In this document: positions 9,478-16,197 of the stretch, piece by piece
How the letters are laid out: each line of letters begins with the position of its first letter
Position numbering within the stretch: position 1 is the first letter of the stretch
NCBI GenBank assembly: GCA_044340025.1
Contig: JBIIUJ010000048.1
Coordinates: 1-16,307, forward strand
Length of the DNA stretch: 16,307 nucleotides
Source of the DNA: JBIIUJ01 sp044340025
GTDB lineage: Bacteria; Pseudomonadota; Alphaproteobacteria; Caulobacterales; Aquidulcibacteraceae
Direction: 5' to 3'
Notes under the pieces: generated by a model
Databases searched by the model: none
What the model saw: the letters and a program-made list of their open reading frames with translations, nothing else
Told to the model about the DNA's origin: nothing
Made by a program: the position numbers and the translations under genes

Positions 9478-10784
9478 CCACCGCCACCATTGCGGCGGCG
9501 CGGGCGGTTGCTGCTTGCGCGCTTGCCGGGCTTGCGGCCTGCGCGTCCGCCCCCCGCACGGCCGCCCCGGTAACGACCGGCGCGCCTTCCACGACGCCGC
9601 CAGCGCCGCCCGCCACCCAGCAACCCGCCCAGCCCGCGCCGCCTGGCGCGACAAGCCCGGTGATCGCGGCTGCGCCTGGCGCTGTCCGCATCGTGTTCGC
9701 CCCGGGCGCTCTCGAAGCCGTCCCCGGCTGGGACACGCTCGACAAGGCCCCCGCGCGGCGCGCCTTCGTGCGCTCATGCGCCCTGCTGGCCGGGCGGGCG
9801 GATGGCGCGCGGCTTGGGCCTGCCTATGCCGGCACAGCCGGTCAATGGCGCGAGGCCTGCCGCAAGGCGACCGATACGCGCCTCCCTGACGCGGCTTTCT
9901 TTTCCGAGACGTTCGACGCCTGGCGCGTCAGCGCCAGCGATGGCTCCGAGACCGGGCGGCTGACCGCCTATTACGAGCCCACGATCGATGTCTCGCCCAT
10001 GGCCACCGATGCGACGCCCGAGCCGCTGCTGCCACGCCCGGCCGATCTGGTCTCGATCCGTCTGGAGGAGTTCGACCCCGCGCTCGCCGGGCGCACCATC
10101 GTGGGCCGGATCGAAGGGGGGACCCTGCGGCCCTATCCGATCCGCAGCGACATCACCCGCGCCGCCCAGGAGGCCCTCGCCTGGGGCGACCGCACCGATG
10201 TGGCGATCCTTCAGATCCAGGGTTCGGGCCGGCTGCGCTTTCCCGATGGGCGCAAGGTGCGGGCCGGGTTCGCCGCCCACAATGGCCGGCCGTTCCGCTC
10301 GCTGGGCGGGGAGCTGATCGCGCGCGGGGAACTCACCCGCGAGAACGCCTCCATGGACGCGATCAAGCGCTGGATGAAGGCGGCGCCAGCCCCCGATCAG
10401 ATGGCGGTGATGAACGCCAATCCGCGTTATGTCTTCTTCCAGACAAGCCCCATCGCAGACCCCGCCGTGGGGCCTACCGGATCGCAGGGCCTGCCGCTGG
10501 AACCGCTGGGCAGCGCCGCAATCGACCCCGCCTATCACCCCTTCGGCGCGCCGATCCTGATCGACGCGGAAGCGCCCGTGCTCGCGGTGGACGATGTGCA
10601 GCGCCGCATCCTCGGCCTGGTGATCGGGCAGGATTCAGGCGGCGCCATTCTGGGTCCGATGCGGGCGGACTATTTCATCGGCTCGGGCGAGGAAGCCGGC
10701 CTCACGGCGGGCCGCGTCAATCACTTCGCGCGCTGGCACGTGCTGCTGCCCAAGGGAGTGGACCCGCGCAGCCCGGAGCCATGA
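9474..10784 (+). CDS. mltA: Membrane-bound lytic murein transglycosylase A
   Basis: MltA cleaves the MurNAc-GlcNAc bond of peptidoglycan with formation of 1,6-anhydro-MurNAc, in the periplasm. The 436-residue product starts with a lipoprotein signal ending in lipobox LAAC, with C23 as the lipidated residue. A Pro/Ala/Thr-rich linker (about 30-68) precedes the MltA domain: AYYEP (165-169), YPIRSDI, the QGSGRLRF segment (249-256) and NANPRYVFF (314-322). The C-terminal 3D domain carries GQDSGGAILGPMRADYF; D387 and D399 are the conserved acidic residues, D399 most likely matching the catalytic Asp308 of the E. coli enzyme. The start overlaps the timA-like stop by ATGA, and its own stop overlaps the smr start by ATGA, so the three are probably one operon. 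Confidence 0.95.
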   Translation: MTTATIAAARAVAACALAGLAACASAPRTAAPVTTGAPSTTPPAPPATQQPAQPAPPGATSPVIAAAPGAVRIVFAPGALEAVPGWDTLDKAPARRAFVRSCALLAGRADGARLGPAYAGTAGQWREACRKATDTRLPDAAFFSETFDAWRVSASDGSETGRLTAYYEPTIDVSPMATDATPEPLLPRPADLVSIRLEEFDPALAGRTIVGRIEGGTLRPYPIRSDITRAAQEALAWGDRTDVAILQIQGSGRLRFPDGRKVRAGFAAHNGRPFRSLGGELIARGELTRENASMDAIKRWMKAAPAPDQMAVMNANPRYVFFQTSPIADPAVGPTGSQGLPLEPLGSAAIDPAYHPFGAPILIDAEAPVLAVDDVQRRILGLVIGQDSGGAILGPMRADYFIGSGEEAGLTAGRVNHFARWHVLLPKGVDPRSPEP

Positions 10785-11329
10785 GCCGGGGCCGCGACAT
10801 GAGCGCCGCGGAGCGCGCGCTCTGGCGCCATGTCACCCGCCATGTCCGGCCGCTTCGGCCCGCGACGCCCCAGCCCGATGTGACGCCAGAATCGGCCCTT
10901 CCATCAGCGGCCGTGCCCAGACCCGGCCCGGCCACGCCGCCGCCGTCGCCCCGCCCTGCGCTGCAACCCCAGGCGCTTGGCCCGGTGGCGGACGCGAGCG
11001 GCCACCGCAAGGTGCGCCGCGGCCAGGTGGAGCCCGCCCGGCGGCTGGATCTGCACGGTCTGAACCAGGATCAGGCGCGCGCGGCCCTGCTCTCCAGCGT
11101 GGCGCAAGCGCGGGCGGAGGGCGGGCGCAGCCTGCTGGTCATCACCGGCAAGGGCGGGCGCACGCTGGCGAGCGAGGACTTCTGGGCGCCGCAGCCGGGC
11201 GTGCTGCGCCGGGCGTTGCCCGCGTGGCTCAATGATCCCGCACTGCGCCCCTGGATCGCAGGCTATGCGCCTGCGCACGCCCGACACGGGGGATCGGGCG
11301 CGTTCTACGTCTTTCTCAAGGCGCCCTGA
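10781..11329 (+). CDS. Smr-domain protein
   Basis: The 182-residue protein ends in a small MutS-related (Smr) domain, found in proteins that bind or nick nucleic acids. Motifs: LDLHGL (89-94), the ITGKGGR segment (121-127) and HGGSGAFYVFL (169-179), in the order typical of the domain. The N-terminal 80 residues are basic and proline-rich (PRPGPATPPPSPRP) and look disordered. It starts in an ATGA overlap with mltA; a second ATG six codons in (10799) is possible. The last 25 bases overlap the end of the convergent HIT gene. The domain call is firm. Which nucleic acid it acts on, and why it travels with mltA, cannot be told from the sequence. Confidence 0.9.
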   Translation: MSRGRDMSAAERALWRHVTRHVRPLRPATPQPDVTPESALPSAAVPRPGPATPPPSPRPALQPQALGPVADASGHRKVRRGQVEPARRLDLHGLNQDQARAALLSSVAQARAEGGRSLLVITGKGGRTLASEDFWAPQPGVLRRALPAWLNDPALRPWIAGYAPAHARHGGSGAFYVFLKAP

Positions 11330-11718
11330 AGCACGGCGCTGAGCGGGGCCTCCTCCCCCGCCACATAAGCCACGCGCCCCGCAACGCCCCAGACCGGGCC
11401 GGGCCACGCCGGATCGCCGGGCGCGCGGCCGATCACATGCACATGCAGCTGCGGCACGATATTGCCCAGCGCGCCGACATTCACTTTCGCCACGCCGGGC
11501 AAGCCGGCGAGCGCGCGGCTCACGCTGGCGATCTCCTCCATCAGCGCCGCACGGTCGGCGGAAGGGAGGTCATGCAGCTCGCGCATGCCCTCGCGCCGCG
11601 GGACCAGCACGACCCAGGGCCAGCGGCTGTCGTTGAGGATGCGCGCCTCACTGAGGTCCAGCGCCGCGCCCGCCAGCGTATCGTCTTCAAGCTGGGGATG
11701 AAGCGCAAAGTCGCTCAC
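11305..11718 (-). CDS. HIT-family nucleotide hydrolase/transferase
   Basis: The 137-residue protein is a histidine-triad (HIT) family member; these hydrolyse or transfer nucleotidyl groups on substrates such as ApnA or adenosine phosphoramidates. ARILNDSRWPWVVLVPRR (25-42) is the first half of the fold and VNVGALGNIVPQLHVHVIGR (79-98) the triad region. The triad here reads Q-L-H-V-H-V-I, so the first His of the usual HxHxH is Gln90 while H92 and H94 remain; H92 aligns with the catalytic His. The GTG at 11718 overlaps the stop of the upstream hydratase gene by GTGA, implying coupled translation; a TTG at 11751 would extend it but adds no family sequence. Substrate unknown. Confidence 0.88.
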   Translation of the reverse strand: MSDFALHPQLEDDTLAGAALDLSEARILNDSRWPWVVLVPRREGMRELHDLPSADRAALMEEIASVSRALAGLPGVAKVNVGALGNIVPQLHVHVIGRAPGDPAWPGPVWGVAGRVAYVAGEEAPLSAVLQGALRKT

Positions 11719-12776
11719 GCCTCGAACATCCGTTTGGGGATCGCGGCCCAATAGTCGAAATCGAGGATCACCTCCGGCAGATATTCGCCAGCGGCGTCCT
11801 TCAGCGGGAAATCCCCGCAGGGGCGGTTCTTTGTCGCCACCAGCCGCAGCCGCAGCGCGCCAACCCCGGCGCCCAGACCGATCTTTCCCAGAACCTCGCT
11901 CCAGGCATAGACGGTATCGCCGGAAAACAGCGGGTTGACGTGGCGGCCGCCGTTGATTGCGAGGATCAGCGCGGCGTTGGCCAGTCCATTGAACGCGAGC
12001 GCCCGCGCGACGGAGATGGCCACGCCGCCATAGATCAGCCGCCGGCCAAACCGCGAGCCCTTCTGCAGCGTGGCGTCGAAATGCACCTTGGCGGTGTTCT
12101 GGTAGAGGCGCGTGGCGATCTGGTGTTCGGCCTCCTCCACGGTCATGCCGTCCACATGGTCGATCTTCTCGCCGGGGGCGTAGTCCTCGTAGGCGAATGG
12201 GGCGCCCGCCAGCACCCAGTCATAATCGGTGCGATCGGTTCCCGGCGGCAGCGGCAGATCACCTGGCGCAACCGCTTCCGGCAGGCTGGGGGTAAGCGCC
12301 TCTGGCGCCGGGGCGGCGGGATCGCGCTTGTTCACCATGACCCAGCGCACGTAGGAGAGCACCGCCTCGCCGCGCTGGTTCAGGCCTGTCGTGCGCACAT
12401 GCACAACGCCGGTCTTGCCGTTGGAGTTTTCCTTCAAGCCGATCACTTCGGAGACCGCAGAGAGCGTGTCTCCAGCGTAGACGGGCGCGAGAAAGCGGCC
12501 GTCGGCATAGCCCAGGTTGGCCACGGCGTTGAGGCTGATGTCGGGCACGGTCTTGCCAAACACCGTGTGGAAGACGAGCAGCGGATCGATAGGCGCGGCG
12601 GGCCGGCCAAGGCTCTGGGCGAAGGCGTCCGACGAAAACAGCGCATAGCGCGATCCGGTGAGCGCGGTGTAGAGCGCCACGTCCCCGGTGGTGAGGGTGC
12701 GCGGCGTGGCGTGGCGCAGCACCTGGCCGATGCGGAAGTCCTCGAAGAAATTGCCCGGATTGGATTTCAGGCTCAC
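11715..12776 (-). CDS. mch: Mesaconyl-CoA hydratase (MaoC-like double hot-dog)
   Basis: This enzyme hydrates mesaconyl-C1-CoA to beta-methylmalyl-CoA in the ethylmalonyl-CoA pathway, which assimilates acetyl-CoA in bacteria lacking isocitrate lyase. The 353-residue protein starts with KSNPGNFFEDF (4-14) and contains the near-invariant stretch FGKTVPDISLNAVANLGYAD (73-92) and the SEVIGLKENSNGKTGVV segment (109-125) that I recall from Rhodobacter and Methylobacterium Mch. The C-terminal hot-dog keeps a hydratase-like Asn-His-Asp set (N227, H232, D234). GTG at 12776 is preferred: it gives the family N-terminus and has AGGGGA 8 bases upstream, while the frame extends to a TTG at 12845 without family sequence. 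It is followed by the HIT gene in a GTGA overlap. The assignment is strong; pathway presence is inferred because no other pathway gene is in the window. Confidence 0.88.
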   Translation of the reverse strand: MSLKSNPGNFFEDFRIGQVLRHATPRTLTTGDVALYTALTGSRYALFSSDAFAQSLGRPAAPIDPLLVFHTVFGKTVPDISLNAVANLGYADGRFLAPVYAGDTLSAVSEVIGLKENSNGKTGVVHVRTTGLNQRGEAVLSYVRWVMVNKRDPAAPAPEALTPSLPEAVAPGDLPLPPGTDRTDYDWVLAGAPFAYEDYAPGEKIDHVDGMTVEEAEHQIATRLYQNTAKVHFDATLQKGSRFGRRLIYGGVAISVARALAFNGLANAALILAINGGRHVNPLFSGDTVYAWSEVLGKIGLGAGVGALRLRLVATKNRPCGDFPLKDAAGEYLPEVILDFDYWAAIPKRMFEA

Positions 12777-12905
12777 GGCGCGCGTCCCCTGCTGCTTGTC
12801 CTGCCTTGTGCGCGCGGTGGTGGCGATCTGGCTGCGCGCGGTCAAGCGAGGGCGGCGCCGTTGGCGAGCGGGCGGCTCGCCCTGCGGTCGAGAGGGCCGC
12901 TGGCC

Positions 12906-12933
12906 TTGACCCCCGGGGCGCAGGGCTTAACAC
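12906..12933 (+). promoter_or_regulatory. Candidate carA promoter
   Basis: TTGACC (12906-12911), a 16-base spacer and TAACAC (12928-12933). The -35 is good and the -10 is moderate. A leader of about 25 bases would precede the carA ATG. No arginine or pyrimidine operator was recognised. Confidence 0.4.
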
Positions 12934-12964
12934 GCAGGCGATCCAGCCCGCCCAAAGGTGTATC

Positions 12965-14146
12965 ATGAGCCTCGCGCCCCGTTTCGCGAAAGCGCCCACC
13001 GGCGCGCTTATCCTGGCCGATGGAACGGCGCTGCTGGGCCATGGCTGCGGCGCGGTTGGAAGCGCGGTCGGCGAGGTGTGTTTCAACACCGCCATGACCG
13101 GCTATCAGGAGGTGCTGACCGATCCCTCCTATGCCGCCCAGATCCTGGCCTTCACCGCGCCGCATGTCGGCAATGTGGGGTCCAACCCGGAAGACTATGA
13201 GCACGCGAGCCCCGCCGCCGAGACTGCCGCGCGCGGGGCGGTGTTTCGCGCACCCATCACCGCGCCGTCGAACTATCGCTCCGATCTTGGCTTCGATGCC
13301 TGGCTGAAGCGCAAGGGCATCGTGGGGCTTTCGGGCGTGGACACGCGCGCCCTCACCCGCCTGATCCGCGAGAAAGGCATGCCCAACGGCGTGATCGCGC
13401 ATGATCCCGAAGGGCGGTTCGATATTCCCGCGCTCGCCGCACAGGCCGCCGCCTGGAGCGGGCTTGAAGGGCTCGACCTCGCCAAGGCGGTGACCTGCGC
13501 CCAATCCTACGAGGCGTCGGAGACGCGCTGGGCCTGGGGCGAGGGGTTCGGCCGGGTAGCGGCGCCCGCCTACACGGTGGTGGTGCTGGACTATGGCGTG
13601 AAGCGCACCATCCTGCGCTGCCTTGGCTCCATCGGCGCGCGCGCCATCGTGATGCCGGCCACCACCACCGCCGAGGAGGTTCTGGCCCGCAAGCCCGACG
13701 GGGTTCTGCTCTCCAACGGGCCGGGCGATCCGGCCGCGACCGGCGCCTATGCCGTGCCGACGATCCAGGCGCTGATCGCCGCAGGCGTGCCGGTCTTTGG
13801 CATCTGCCTTGGCCACCAGATGCTGGCGCTCGCGCTTGGCGCGCGCACGGTGAAGATGGCGCAGGGCCACCATGGCGCAAACCATCCGGTGAAGGATCTC
13901 GCCACCGGCAAGGTGGAGATCGTCTCGATGAACCACGGCTTTGCGGTGGACCGCGAGAGCCTGCCCAGCGCCGTGCGGGAGACGCATGTCTCGCTGTTTG
14001 ACGGCACCAATTGCGGCATCGAGCTGGCGGGCCGGCCGGTCTTCTCCGTTCAGTATCACCCCGAGGCCAGCCCCGGCCCGCAGGACAGCTTCTATCTGTT
14101 CCAGCGCTTCGCGGCGGCGATGGATGGAGCAAAGACGCCCGCATGA
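12965..14146 (+). CDS. carA: Carbamoyl-phosphate synthase small (glutaminase) subunit
   Basis: CarA hydrolyses glutamine and channels ammonia to CarB for carbamoyl phosphate, the precursor of arginine and pyrimidines. The 393-residue length is normal. The N-terminal CPSase domain carries FNTAMTGYQEVLTDPSYA (40-57) and GVDTRALTRLIR (124-135). The class I glutamine amidotransferase domain has the nucleophile C281 in GICLGHQ and the partners H365 and E367 in YHPEASPGP. AAAGG (12954-12958) lies 6 bases before the ATG at 12965. The open frame extends upstream to 12806, but that part lacks family sequence. It overlaps the NUDIX gene by ATGA. carB is not adjacent downstream within the window, which is common in alphaproteobacteria. 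Confidence 0.97.
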   Translation: MSLAPRFAKAPTGALILADGTALLGHGCGAVGSAVGEVCFNTAMTGYQEVLTDPSYAAQILAFTAPHVGNVGSNPEDYEHASPAAETAARGAVFRAPITAPSNYRSDLGFDAWLKRKGIVGLSGVDTRALTRLIREKGMPNGVIAHDPEGRFDIPALAAQAAAWSGLEGLDLAKAVTCAQSYEASETRWAWGEGFGRVAAPAYTVVVLDYGVKRTILRCLGSIGARAIVMPATTTAEEVLARKPDGVLLSNGPGDPAATGAYAVPTIQALIAAGVPVFGICLGHQMLALALGARTVKMAQGHHGANHPVKDLATGKVEIVSMNHGFAVDRESLPSAVRETHVSLFDGTNCGIELAGRPVFSVQYHPEASPGPQDSFYLFQRFAAAMDGAKTPA

Positions 14147-14538
14147 GCGCACCCAGCGTAGGATGCGGCGCGGCCATCTTCGACGCGCAGGGCCGGGTTC
14201 TGCTCGTGCTGCGCCGCCGCCCGCCCGAGGCCGGCGCCTGGAGCTTTCCCGGCGGCAAGGTGGACTTTGGCGAGACCTGTGCAGAGGCCGCCGTGCGCGA
14301 GACGCGCGAAGAGCTTGGCGTCGACATCGCGCTGGAAGGCCTGATGCATCTGGTGGAGCAGATCGGCCCCGGGCCGCAGGATCATTGGGTCTCGCCCGTC
14401 TATCGCGCACGGCTGATCGCTGGCGCGCCGGCGATCCAGGAGCCCGACAAGCATGCCGCACTGGGCTGGTTTTCGCCGGAGGCGCTGCCCACGCCGCATG
14501 CCATCGCCGTCGCTCAGGTCTTCGCCCATGCGCCGTGA
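14143..14538 (+). CDS. NUDIX hydrolase (MutT-like)
   Basis: The 131-residue protein has a complete Nudix box at residues 38-60 matching Gx5Ex7REUxEExGU, with the metal-binding glutamates E53, E56 and E57. The preceding AWSFPGGKVDFGE is of the MutT/NUDT15 style, pointing to hydrolysis of nucleoside triphosphates or related diphosphate compounds, with the substrate undetermined. The start overlaps the carA stop by ATGA, so it is probably translated from the same mRNA. A link to pyrimidine nucleotides would fit that neighbour but is only an inference. A further gene follows 39 bases later with a strong ribosome-binding site. Confidence 0.92.
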   Translation: MSAPSVGCGAAIFDAQGRVLLVLRRRPPEAGAWSFPGGKVDFGETCAEAAVRETREELGVDIALEGLMHLVEQIGPGPQDHWVSPVYRARLIAGAPAIQEPDKHAALGWFSPEALPTPHAIAVAQVFAHAP

Positions 14539-14577
14539 AGCGAACCTTGGCGCCCTTTCCGAATGCGGAGGACAATG

Positions 14578-15486
14578 ATGTTCGCCTATCGCTGGGCATT
14601 CGAGGCGGCGGGACGACACTGGCGCGTGCATGTCGAGGTCGGGATGCAGAACGTGCGCACGCGCGTCTTCGAGGAGGAGACGCTGGTAGCCGAGCGCACG
14701 GTCCTGACCGCGGACCCGGCGCTCTACGAGCCCCAGGATCTGGACGTGGAGACCACAGGCGGCCCCCTGCGGATCACCACCGGCTATCTCGACTGGATCA
14801 TGCTCGGCTGCGTGGCGCGCCTTGGCGAGGCGGAGGTTTTCCGGTCCTCGAAGCGGCCTTTCGCGCGGTTCCCCCAGCTTCAGAAGATGATGCGGAGTGC
14901 GGCGGCCTCGCCCGAGGAGCGCGCCGCCATGGCGCAGCGCAACAAGGAGCGCCTGCCGTCCATCATCGTGGATGTCGCGATGGCGGTGGTGTTCTTCCTG
15001 GTCGCCCGCCAGTACGGCCTGTCGGCCGCCGCTGTCAGCGGCGCGGGGATCACGCTCGTGCTGTTTGTGGTGCAGCGCGTCGTGAAGGTCGACCTCCTGG
15101 GCGGGTTTGCGGTGTTTGGCGTGGTGATGTCGCTGCTGTCGGCGGGGGCGGCGCTGGCGTTCCAGTCCGACCTGGCGGTGAAGCTGCGCGGCACGGTGAT
15201 CGGGCTGATCGCAGCGACCGCCTTCCTGATCGATGGCGCGCTGGGCGGGCGGTATCTCGGCAAGCGCCTCGTGGGGTATTTCGAGACGTTCCTGCGCGTC
15301 CAGCAGGCGCGCGCAGCGCTGGCGATGGGAGCGGCGGGCGTCGCCATCGCCTGCATCGACCTCGCCGCCGCCTTCCTGCTGAGCACGGATCAGTGGCTGG
15401 TCTACAACGCCGCGCTGGATGGCCTGATCGCCGGGCCGATCGTGTTTACGGCGCTGTGGATGGCGCGCGAGCGCAGCGGCCCATGA
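14578..15486 (+). CDS. YciB/IspZ-like inner membrane protein with added N-terminal domain
   Basis: The 302-residue protein has about six hydrophobic segments near 127-147, 151-168, 173-195, 204-224, 247-268 and 275-296. The stretch from LPSIIVDVAMAVVFFLVARQYG through DLAVKLRGTVIGLIAATAFLIDGALGG to LGKRLVGYF resembles the YciB/IspZ (septation protein A) family, which spans the inner membrane and has been tied to cell division and envelope synthesis. Family members are usually near 180 residues; here about 120 soluble residues precede the first segment, including a run of mixed beta-type sequence (VHVEVGMQNVRTRVF) and an Arg/Lys/Ala-rich linker. ATG 14578 follows GGAGGA (14567-14572) at 5 bases; ATG 14575 and 14563 are less well placed. 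The family call is moderate and the N-terminal domain is unrecognised. Confidence 0.7.
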   Translation: MFAYRWAFEAAGRHWRVHVEVGMQNVRTRVFEEETLVAERTVLTADPALYEPQDLDVETTGGPLRITTGYLDWIMLGCVARLGEAEVFRSSKRPFARFPQLQKMMRSAAASPEERAAMAQRNKERLPSIIVDVAMAVVFFLVARQYGLSAAAVSGAGITLVLFVVQRVVKVDLLGGFAVFGVVMSLLSAGAALAFQSDLAVKLRGTVIGLIAATAFLIDGALGGRYLGKRLVGYFETFLRVQQARAALAMGAAGVAIACIDLAAAFLLSTDQWLVYNAALDGLIAGPIVFTALWMARERSGP

Positions 15487-15504
15487 CCGGCGTGGGGCCA
15501 CGCC

Positions 15505-15684
15505 GTGCGCTTTGAGCCGGGCGACTTCGTGCGCCACCCTGATCGGCCGGACTGGGGCCTCGGCCAGGTGCAGAGCGCGATCGGCAATCGCGTGACCGTG
15601 AGCTTCGAAGAGGCCGGCAAGGTGCTGATCAACAGCGCCGAAGTGTTGCTGATCCCAGTGGCGGGGCCGCTCACGAAACCGTGA
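15505..15684 (+). CDS. DUF3553 small protein
   Basis: This 59-residue protein matches the DUF3553 family, short proteins with a CarD/Tudor-like beta fold of unknown role. The visible pattern is RFEPGDFVRHPDRPDWGLGQVQS, with the conserved VTVSFEEAGKVLIN in the second half. The GTG at 15505 is chosen because homologues begin MRFEPGD and GGGG (15494-15497) stands 7 bases upstream. It lies in the same frame as the preceding gene, 18 bases after that gene's TGA, so read-through would fuse the two; coupling seems likely, fusion does not. Function cannot be assigned. Confidence 0.82.
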   Translation: MRFEPGDFVRHPDRPDWGLGQVQSAIGNRVTVSFEEAGKVLINSAEVLLIPVAGPLTKP

Positions 15685-15753
15685 GATTTTGCTTGCGCGT
15701 TGGCGCAGCCGCGCCATTCTCCAGCAAACGAAAGCAGACACTGGGGGCCGGTG

Positions 15754-16197
15754 ATGCATATTGCCTTGTTGCTTGCGGCTGGTGTCGCGCTTGTTCCTGT
15801 TGCAGCATCGGCAATCCCATCCGATTACGAAAATCAATTACGGCGGCAGATCACTGTCGCGGACACTCTCTATCGTGATCGCGGGTACACTCGCTCCATG
15901 GGTCCGGAGATGGACGGCCTCGGCGAGGGCGCGACAGACTGCTACGAGATCCAGCTTTCCGAAGGCGTGAGCTATGCCGTGCATGGCGTCTGAGACAACG
16001 AATGCACCGATCTCGATCTCAAGATCTACGACGAGAACAACACTCTCGTCGCGGAAGACACGTCGACCGATGACCAGCCCATCGTCCAGGTCACGCCGCG
16101 CTGGTCGGGCAAGTTCCGGCTGGAAGTGCTGATGTATGATTGCAACAGCGCGCCCTGCTATTACGCGGTCAGCGTCTATCGCAAAGAGCAGCCCTAG
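15754..16197 (+). pseudogene. Secreted beta-sandwich protein interrupted by in-frame TGA
   Basis: The frame from ATG 15754 to TAG 16195-16197 has 147 codons, with a TGA at codon 80 (15991-15993). Before it, a signal peptide (MHIALLLAAGVALVPVAASA, cleavage after A20) and a mature start IPSDYENQLRR are seen. After it the same frame continues without a break in quality: DNECTDLDLKIYDENNTLVAEDT, then RWSGKFRLEVLMYDCNSAPCYYAVSVY. This resembles bacterial pre-peptidase C-terminal-like beta-sandwich domains, with paired cysteines suggesting disulfides in the periplasm. The TGA stands where related sequences, as I recall them, have Cys (HGV-C-DNEC), so a single TGC to TGA change would explain it. It could be a true pseudogene, a sequence error or, less likely, recoding. 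An IS630 end abuts its stop codon. Confidence 0.75.

Noticed and set aside
12777..12845. Longer N-terminus for the hydratase from TTG at 12845
   Set aside because: The family N-terminus begins at KSNPGNFFEDF, and GTG 12776 has AGGGGA upstream; the extra residues look like leader translation.
12806..12964. Upstream extension of carA
   Set aside because: The extension lacks carA sequence, overlaps the 5' region of the divergent hydratase gene and would cross the candidate promoter; ATG 12965 has a good ribosome-binding site.
14092..15837. Open frame of 581 codons on the minus strand
   Set aside because: It is antisense to the NUDIX, membrane-protein and DUF3553 genes; its composition is Arg/His-rich and shows no domain.
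15991..16030. Selenocysteine insertion at the TGA
   Set aside because: No convincing SECIS-like stem with a G-containing loop was found just after the TGA; a simple nonsense mutation or sequence error is more likely.
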